Positions 56,785 through 64,000 of a stretch of 64,000 nt of DNA are shown piece after piece (the stretch's first letter is position 1; the number at the start of each line of letters is the position of its first letter). The stretch lies in contig JAALGY010000033.1 of NCBI GenBank assembly GCA_032358165.1, forward strand, positions 3,906,001-3,970,000. Direction: 5' to 3'. This DNA comes from Diplosphaera chodatii (taxonomy: Eukaryota; Chlorophyta; Trebouxiophyceae; Prasiolales; Stichococcaceae). The translations under genes and the position numbers were made by a program. The notes below the pieces were generated by a model. It searched no databases, was not told the origin of the DNA, and saw only the letters and a list, made by a program, of their open reading frames with translations.

Positions 56785-59700
56785 TCAAAGCAGCAGCACA
56801 CGTGCCTGCCACTCCTGCAGCTGCATGTGCGCTGCAGCCGCCACTGCCCGACCCCATGCATCCGCCCCCTGGCTCTGCATCGGCACGGCGTCAGCCCATA
56901 AGTCCAACACCTGAGCACATGCCTTGCTCATGCGCCCTGAGTGACCACACTGCAATGCCGTGGAGGCACGCATGCATGCGTCAGCTGGAACGCTTGACCG
57001 CACCTGGCCAGGGTCCGTAATCCGCAGCGCCCGCTTGAACAGCAGCCCGTCAGCATCGCCGACTGGATCCGCCCGGAACTCGTACCCCAGCGCTTGCATG
57101 AAGGCGCCCACATTCTCCTCGTTGCCTGCCACCCAACGGAGTCAGCACAGCGTCGTCAGCTCACGTGTAGCTTGACAGCAGGCAGGAGGTTCCGAGCCTC
57201 ACACGCTTGCTGCATCTCCACCCGCTGCATGGCCAGGGGCCAATGGCAGCGGCCGGCAGGGTCAGCAGGGGCTCAATTGTGGTGCAGCACCTGAGTAGCG
57301 GAAGTACGCCTTGTGCACCAGCTCCTCGGCGCGCTTCTTCAAGCGCGCCGCCTCCTCCAGCTCCTGCGCCACGCGCACAGGCAGAGACGCTGACAAGCAG
57401 GTGCTGCCACCGCCACCGTGTGCAACCATGCAGGCCCCCTGCGAACAGGCGTGGGAGAGGCGCGAGCGGACACGCACTGCATTGCAGCAGAGGGCAGGCA
57501 GGACTGTTAGTTAGGGGTAGTTGAAGAGCTTCTTTGTTCGTACTTCTCTAACTACCCCTACTACTGTAGTGTGTAGGCTTTGGTCACCTGCCGGGCGCGT
57601 CTGTCGGCGGTGCGCACCCCCTCCAGGCTCTCGGGCCGCTGCGCGGCCGCCTCCTGCGATGTGCCAGCAGCGCGTCGTGCGGCGGCTCTCATGCCGGCAG
57701 CGCTGGCCCTGGACCATGCGGGTCACCAGGTGCTGCGGGGGTTTAACCCCTAAACCCTAAACCCCTGCGCTCACCTCCTGCAGCCGCCGCGTGGCGTCGG
57801 CGCGGTCCGCACCAGACGCCTCGCTCACGCTGCTGCGCCGTCGGACCGGCGTCTGCGATCAGCATAAGGTGCAGCTCGGGAGGACTGGACACAGGCGGAA
57901 GTTGCGTGCGTACATGTGCCCCATTCGGCATATGCAGTCAATATCCCAGGCAGTAACCCTTGTGGGCAGCTGCTGCTGCGGGCTCAGCATCGGGCGCACT
58001 CAGGCCTCAAAAGCCTCGCCGATGTGCTGCAAGCCGTGTTTACCGAGAAGGAGCCGCCAGCGGAGCCCTCTGATGCGTCGCTGTAGTTGCGGCCGACGCC
58101 GGCGCCGAAGCTGCGCAGCTCCGAGAACCCTACAGCAGCCAGGCAGGTGCTCAGGAATCCGCCTCGCCTGCCTCATGCCCCATGCAGCGCCGTGCAGGGG
58201 CTTGCATGAGCATGTGGGCATCAGTGTACCCTCGCGGCTGCGAGTCAGATTAGGAGGCTACACGGCGCCAGGATTCAAGCTGTGCATGGTCAGCTGCAGA
58301 AACTGCGACACCTGCGCCTGCTCCTGTGCCGCCGCCGCCGCCGTACACCACCGAGCTGGCGCGGGAGGACCCGGCAGCAGACGCCGCGTCCTCACGCGCT
58401 GCGGACGCCGCCGGAGAGTCCCTCGCCCCCGGCTGCTGCTGCTGGCTGGCGTCTGCTGCCGCAGCGGGCGACGCCGCCGCAGCAGGCATGACGTCGCTGG
58501 CCCCGCTGCAGCAACCGGGCCGAGGATGTCAGGGTTCCAGATGATCGGTAACCTCTCCCCATGACCCTGCACCGTTGTTGACATTGCCACAAACACACGC
58601 TTCCTCCCACTGGCATCGGGCAAATGGCAGGTGGCGGCCACGGTCGGTCCATTCCCTCCAACAGCCAGTGTTCACACTGGGTGGGCACCTGCAGGCGACC
58701 TGATGGGCCCGCCGTGGCCGCCACTATCAGGGCACTGCCCTGCCATTGGACAGTTGGTCGGTACAGTGCAAGACATGTCGCTGACAGGTGGTCATTCCTT
58801 CGCACACTGGCCGTCTCTGAGCACCCACACCCTTGCCGGCCAGCCACATCGCGACCCGCAAAGGGGTCAGGGCGCACATGGCGAGCGCGGGGATGGGCTG
58901 GGCCCAGCGCACCTGGTGCGTCGGCGGTGGCCGCTGCTGGGCGGGGGCAGGAAGCTGCCGTAGGGCGCCGCGGGCTGCTGCCGCGGGCTGTCTCCAGCGG
59001 ACGAAGACGCCGCCGAGTTGATGCGCACCTGGCAGCAAGCAGTTGTCAGGGGTGGAAATACCTGCCTGCAAACCCCTATCAAGCCGCTGTGATACTGCAG
59101 AAGGGGCCATAGCAAGCTCTATGCAGGAGTTCAGCATGTAGGCGTTTCTTGCTGCAGTACAGTTCTCAGCTGCGGTTAAACCTCAAAGCTGCCTCAGGAT
59201 GATGACCATGATGTTCTAGTGTTCAACCTTGCTACCCACCGAGCCGGTGCGGCTGAAGGAGGCTGCGCGGGGAACGGCGGCGGCGCCAGAGTCCCCGCGG
59301 GGCGGCTTTGCCGGTGTGGCGCCGCCGCTCTGGGACGCGAAGCTCTGCAGCCGCTGCAGGGCCTCCGCCTTCACCTTCTCGTACGCATCCAACTGCAGGA
59401 AGACAGGATGTCCGGAATTGTCCATCTTACAACCTCGCCCACGCTTATCAGGCAGCCGCAGCTGCATGCACTGGTGCATGGTCCAACCCTAGAGGACAGG
59501 CATCTTGCAGCATGTATGCCACAGCAGAAGACCCAGGGCTGAGGCGAGACACATGGCAGCCGCACATGCTGCTTCGTGCGGGACTGCAGCGTCGCGCGGC
59601 GCCCGGCATCCTCCTCCGCCACCTGCTGGCTGTGCTCCACCTGCAGATTCAGCAGACGATCCCGGTGTGTGATCAAGGCCATTCCACGAGGACAGTGCTA

Positions 59701-62700
59701 ATGACAGCACGACGCAGCATTGCGCATAGTGCAGCAGCCATAAAGTATGGAGCACTGCGCACGCCGCTTGTGCAAGGGCACTATGAGAGGATGGCAGAGC
59801 GCAGAGGACGGGTTTTGCAGCGTGCAGTGCACCGAGCACACCTGCTCTGCGAGCTGCGCGTGGCGCCGACGCAGCACCTCGACATCGCCACGGGCTCGCG
59901 GCGAGACGACCGCCTCCTCTGCGCTTTCGGCTGCCGCAGGCTCTTCGGCCGGCTCCGGCTGTCGTGCCCTGCGCACGCATCTCCTGGTGGTTCATACTCA
60001 ATCTCCACATATACAACTGTGCAGCAACCCGACTGGGAAGGGCAGGTCATGACCCGAGGCGCAGTCATGTGGTTCGAAGCAGCCGGCAGGTACGCTGGGA
60101 TGCGAGCGTCAGTGGCGGCTGTTTGCAGTGCGGAAGCGCTCCAGCCCACAACCCACCTGGGGCTGCCGCCGCTGCTGGAGGCCTCGTCCTCTTTGGCGTA
60201 CAGCGCGGCCAGCGCTGCCATGGCTGACATCGGCTTCCTGCTTCCCGCAGCCGCATCCTGCCTCTGCTGCTGCTGCTGCACCGCGGCCTGCAACATGGGG
60301 GACACCTTATCATCCCTGGCTCTGGATCGGCCAACAGATGTGCGCCTGCTCGCATGTTCCCGTGTTTTCCAAGCAGCATTGTGCAGTCAGCAACGCCATG
60401 TTCGGCGACCTGCGTCAGGCGCTGCGGCTGCTGGGGGGCTGCCGGACTTGGCTGCGGGCTCGCCGCCCCCGCCTCGTCTGGCGACGCGGGCAGCGACATG
60501 GCAGAGCCCGGCGTGCCGTCTGCCGCTGCTGGTCGGCCTGCACGGCATGCGTGGCACCATGGCTTGAACCACCGCAACAGGACAGTGCTGATGCCCATCC
60601 GCCAAGCTTCAGGGCGAGCGAGCGTGCCAGGACCCGCGCTGCGGGACATGCCCCCCTCACCTGAAGACTGCGCGGAGACTGGGGTCCGCTGCTCCTGCTG
60701 CCGCCGCTGCGCCGCCAGCTTCGCCGGCGAGATGTAGCTGTCGCGGCGGGCATGGCCGGTGGCTGGCTTCGTCGGCGACTCTGGAAACGCTGCAGTTGCC
60801 AGTGCCAGTCAGTCAGCGACCAGATCCGCTGCGCTCGTTGGTGCAACAAGCAGTCATAGAGTCGTTGGAGGCTGTGCACCTGGGTTGAAAAATGGTCACA
60901 CCTGCTGTGGGCTGGTCCTCCTCTTCTGCCCCGCCGCCGCCCAGCGACACATCGATGAGCTGGTTCATCAGCTCGCTGTTCTGCTGCAGCAGCGTCTTTG
61001 CACTGCACGCGCCAACAGCACGACCAGCTGAGCACACATGTCTGCGATATAGCGGAAAGCATGCACTGAAGTCTGTGTACGCCAGCATGCCGCCTCGAGT
61101 CGACATGCATGTTCACCTGTCTGTGAGGCGGGCATTCTCGGCGGCCAGCTTGTCGTTCTCCTCGGCCAGGTCCCGCATCAGCGCGATGTTGCCCTCGCCG
61201 CTCGCCAGCGCCTGCAGAGACGCAGTGTGGTGACCATGTCACAGTGTTAGCACGATGTGCCCAGTTACCTCCAGGGTACAACAGTCCGCCAGAAGCGGGA
61301 AGCCACCGTGGCCTGCCATGGCACCGGCCTTGCGTCGCAACAGGCCGTGAACCTTCCGGACATCTGCACATCCTCCACCGGGGCATCGGCCGTGAGAGGG
61401 GCACCTTGGTGGGGGAGCCGTCGCGGCTGCCGGAGGCGGAGGAGCCGGCGCGGTCGGGGGCCGGCACCAGGCGCTGCACGCGCCCCACCAGCGCCTGGTT
61501 CTCCTCCGCCAGCGCCGACGCCGCCTCCTTCGCCGCCGCCGCCTCCCGCACCAGCTGCAACCCGTCCAGGGAGCGCCCTCAGCTTGCACGAGGCAGAACC
61601 AGCAGCCTGTGCGAATGTGGGTCAGTGGTACAGCAGGCCTACAGCAGATTCTGGACTAAATGCAATTCAGCTGCCCCGCACCTCCCGTCGCTCCCGCGCC
61701 CAGCGCTCCTGCTGCTCTGCCAGCTGCTCCCCCAGCGTGGCAGCGCCTGTTTGCACCACGTGCACAGGTTTCAGAAGCATGCTGACCAGGATGCAGTGGT
61801 TGGCCTGTAGGGCATCAGGCGCTCAGCATGGGAGCAAGCACTGGTGCGCTGCAGCCCTAACTGGTATGCTGCACGGACGGCAGGTCACACCAGACACCTC
61901 GCAGGCTGCTTCTGACGCAGCCACCTGCTGCCTGGTTGTGATTCTGTGGTCCACGAGCCGTGTTCCCTTCTGGTGAAGGGGCTCGACAGCTGAACCGCCG
62001 AAGCAGATCCGCCGCTGACTTGCCTGTGGCTGAGGAGCGGGTGAGGTCGGCGACCTCCGCCTCCAGGCGCGCGTTGCTGTCCCGCAGGGCCTCTATCACG
62101 CCCTCCAGCTCGGGGATCCGCCTGCGAGTACCCAATGTACTTGGACAACTCTTGAGTATTCACTTGCAGTGGCGACCCTGATCTGCCCTGCTGCTATACT
62201 CCCCGTCACTTGGTCACGGACACGCCTGCCACACACGGAGAACGAAACCCAACCACTTGCTTGGCACGGACTTGGGGCATGATTGTTTGCTGCCAACGGA
62301 CGCCTGTGCCGCCAACAGAAACCACAGATCAAGTGAAGTTGACGGGTGTCGGACTAGGACGCACTTGGCGACGTTGTCCAGCGCGCGTTGGGCGTCGGCG
62401 CGCCCCGCCAGCGCCTCGGCCGCCCGCTTCTTCGCCTCGATGGCGTCCTTCTCCGCCTGCGCCTGCTTTGCGAGCGCATCCCTGGGCAGGAAGGCAGGCG
62501 GGCAGAGTCCTGAGCTGGCCATCTGTGCTAATGGCTCCTGCGTCGCTCGCCCTCCAGTGCGACCCCTCGCCCCCGCAGCTCTGTTGGGGATGGCAACCAC
62601 AAGGGAGCAGATAGATAGGTTTCGTTTGGAAGGCGCTGCAGGGGCTCAGTACGGACTCAGGGACTCGCCTGACGGCGCCAGCGTCGCCGCGCAGCATCTT

Positions 62701-64000
62701 CGTGTCCCGCAGCTCCGACAGCTCCGCCTTGGCCGCGTCCAGCTGCGCCGCGGTGCCCGCAGCGGCCAGCGTGGCAGCCCTGCAGTGAGCGAGCCACCCT
62801 GGAGGCTGGACTGAGGGAGGTCTCTCTTCCCTCGCTGCGCTTGCCCCATAGTTCCAGCATCTGCAAAGGGGCGGCGAGTTGCAACTGCACGAGTTGCGCC
62901 TGCACAGGTTGCATCTGCCATCACCGTGACTTCAAATATCTTCACTGCAGGTCGCTGCCTGCATGTGCTGGCATGCCACCGCCCTGGCAGTTGCCTCGTC
63001 GACTGCAGGGGCTAACAGAGGAGGAGGTCACGTGGCACGCACTCTGCCATGGCGAGCTGCGCCTGCAGCGCGCGCACAGAGCCGGACAGCGCGGCGTTGC
63101 GCTCCGCCATCGCCGCCGCCTCCGCCTTGTGCCTCTCCACCGCCGCCAGCAGCTTCATGTCGATCTTGGACGGCGTGCGCGGCGCCTGGGAACCAGGCAC
63201 GCGGCACGGTTGGCAGCACGCCAGGACACGTGCTTGCGAGGGCAGGCGCTCATTGGGAGCCTCATGATGGCTGGGGAGTGCTGGGGCATCCCCACCGTGG
63301 ATGCCGCTGCAGCCGAGCGCAGCTCGGCGACCTCGTCCGACAGCGCCGCGTGGCGCTCTGTCAGCGCATCAAGGGCCTCCTGCGCCGCGGCACGCCCGGC
63401 CTGTGCAGCATTTCAACAGAAGGCTCAAGTTTGGTCGTTGGATGACGTACGATGTGTGTGGTGGGAAGAGCAACAAGTTTCAGGCGCCTCAGCTCCACCG
63501 TTCCGCTGCTCAGCGACCGCTGCTCAGGCATAAAGTGATAGACACGTCGGCAAGGCCTGCAATACTTGCAGTCCCAAGCTGAGCGGATACCGCTGCGTCG
63601 CGGGCCTGCGCCTCGGCGGCGGCCTTCTCGCCGCTCAGCCGCTGGTTCTGCTCCGTCAGTGCCGCCAGTGTCCTCTCTGCAGAGTCGCGGGCTGCATCCT
63701 GGGCAGTCCCGCCGCCTTCCACCTGGGCCTGCAGCGGGCACACAGGTAGAATTTCGAAGACGCCAACATGCCTGATGTTGCGATGAGGTGTCAAGTTCTG
63801 CAGGGGCCGCCCCTTGGAGTGCAACACACGCACGGAAGCAGATCGTGCCGTTCAGCCGACTGCCGACGGCCTGTGGACGAGAGCCTGCCTGCTGATGCCA
63901 CGAACCACACGGCACCAACCTTCCTGGTGGACACCCGTTGCAGGCCAGGCTATGGGTGCCGTGCAACAACAACACGTGGTGCCGTGACACTAGAATTTAG
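56785..64000 (-). CDS. Long coiled-coil protein (N-terminus beyond right edge)
   Basis: No known family recognised. Minus-strand exons chain from the right edge: LAALTEQNQRLSGEKAAAEA (63.7 kb), EALDALTERHAALSDEVAEL (63.4), KIDMKLLAAVERHKAEAAAM (63.15), QLDAAKAELSELRDTKML (62.75), QAQAEKDAIEAKKRAAEALA (62.45), RIPELEGVIEALRDSNARLE (62.1), GEQLAEQQERWARERRE (61.7), KEAASALAEENQALVGRVQR (61.5), LMRDLAEENDKLAAENARL (61.2), TLLQQNSELMNQLIDVSLG (60.98): heptad-rich coiled coil. Then a low-complexity half with SPTKPATGHARRDSYISPAK (60.75), AAVQQQQQRQDAAAG (60.3), RRRHAQLAEQ (59.9), DAYEKVKAEALQRLQSFASQ (59.4), Ser/Ala/Gln-rich exons (59.0-58.3) and a C-terminal part with EEAARLKKRAEELVHKAYF (57.35), EENVGAFMQALGYEFRADPV (57.1) and a last exon to the stop at 56785 (VLDLWADAVPMQSQGADAWG). 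A scaffold, golgin-like or cytoskeletal role is possible. It could be two genes; uniform strand and spacing favour one. Confidence 0.6.
57512..57560. repeat. Hairpin: 11-bp inverted repeat in an intron
   Basis: TAGGGGTAGTT (57512-57522) is the exact reverse complement of AACTACCCCTA (57550-57560), separated by 27 bases. It lies in an intron of the coiled-coil gene, between exons near 57.6 and 57.4 kb. Confidence 0.8.
57744..57764. repeat. Telomere-like repeat in a very short intron
   Basis: AACCCCTAAACCCTAAACC (57744 onward) is nearly three units of the CCCTAAA telomere repeat. On the minus strand it falls inside an apparent 44-nt intron (donor GAG|GTGAGC, acceptor CCCGCAG) of the coiled-coil gene. 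Confidence 0.75.

Overview
The window is nuclear DNA of a green plant-lineage eukaryote, most likely a GC-rich unicellular green alga (Chlorophyta). Evidence: every confident gene is cut into many small exons (typically 60-200 nt) with GT-AG and some GC-AG introns; there is a plant-type fused aspartate kinase-homoserine dehydrogenase, a plant-like GSK3/shaggy kinase, a nuclear tRNA-Tyr with an intron after base 37, a LINE remnant with an algal-style C-terminus, and TTTAGGG-type telomere-like motifs in introns. The class or genus is not established; no bacterial operons, CRISPR arrays or phage genes are seen. Exons below were joined by hand from splice sites, reading phase and family knowledge; unless marked approximate, the phases and lengths close exactly.

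Layout. 1-8822 (-): a huge secreted repeat protein that runs off the left edge; signal peptide, small N-terminal domain, an Ala/Pro/Thr-rich stalk (about 7860-5830) and a long array made of 7- and 8-residue words (5830-1). 10561-14460 (-): CHERP-like SURP/CID splicing factor. 14999-22582 (+): bifunctional aspartate kinase-homoserine dehydrogenase, 24 exons. 23343-23447 (+): tRNA-Tyr(GUA) with a 32-nt intron. About 23.7-24.5 kb (+): degraded LINE 3' end. 26215-30055 (-) and 33129-36974 (-): two F-box/LRR genes, separated by a + strand gene of unknown family with a duplicated module (30581-32735). 38321-42224 (-): GSK3/shaggy kinase. 42897-43488 (+): DSS1/SEM1. 44606-46996 and 47261-49983 (+): tandem SET-domain paralogues. 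50461-55257 (-): amino acid/auxin permease family transporter. 56785-64000 (-): long coiled-coil protein whose N-terminus lies beyond the right edge.

The genes do not form one pathway; this looks like an ordinary gene-dense chromosome segment with housekeeping functions (splicing, Asp-family amino-acid synthesis, protein turnover, signalling, methylation, transport). Three head-to-head pairs share intergenic spans of 525-672 bp (CHERP/AK-HSDH, F-box-LRR 1/unknown gene, GSK3/DSS1), which suggests shared bidirectional promoters. The least ordinary element is the left-edge protein: at least 2,600 codons in one open frame, the array part built almost wholly from two short words and nearly homogeneous in DNA sequence, indicating recent in-frame expansion.
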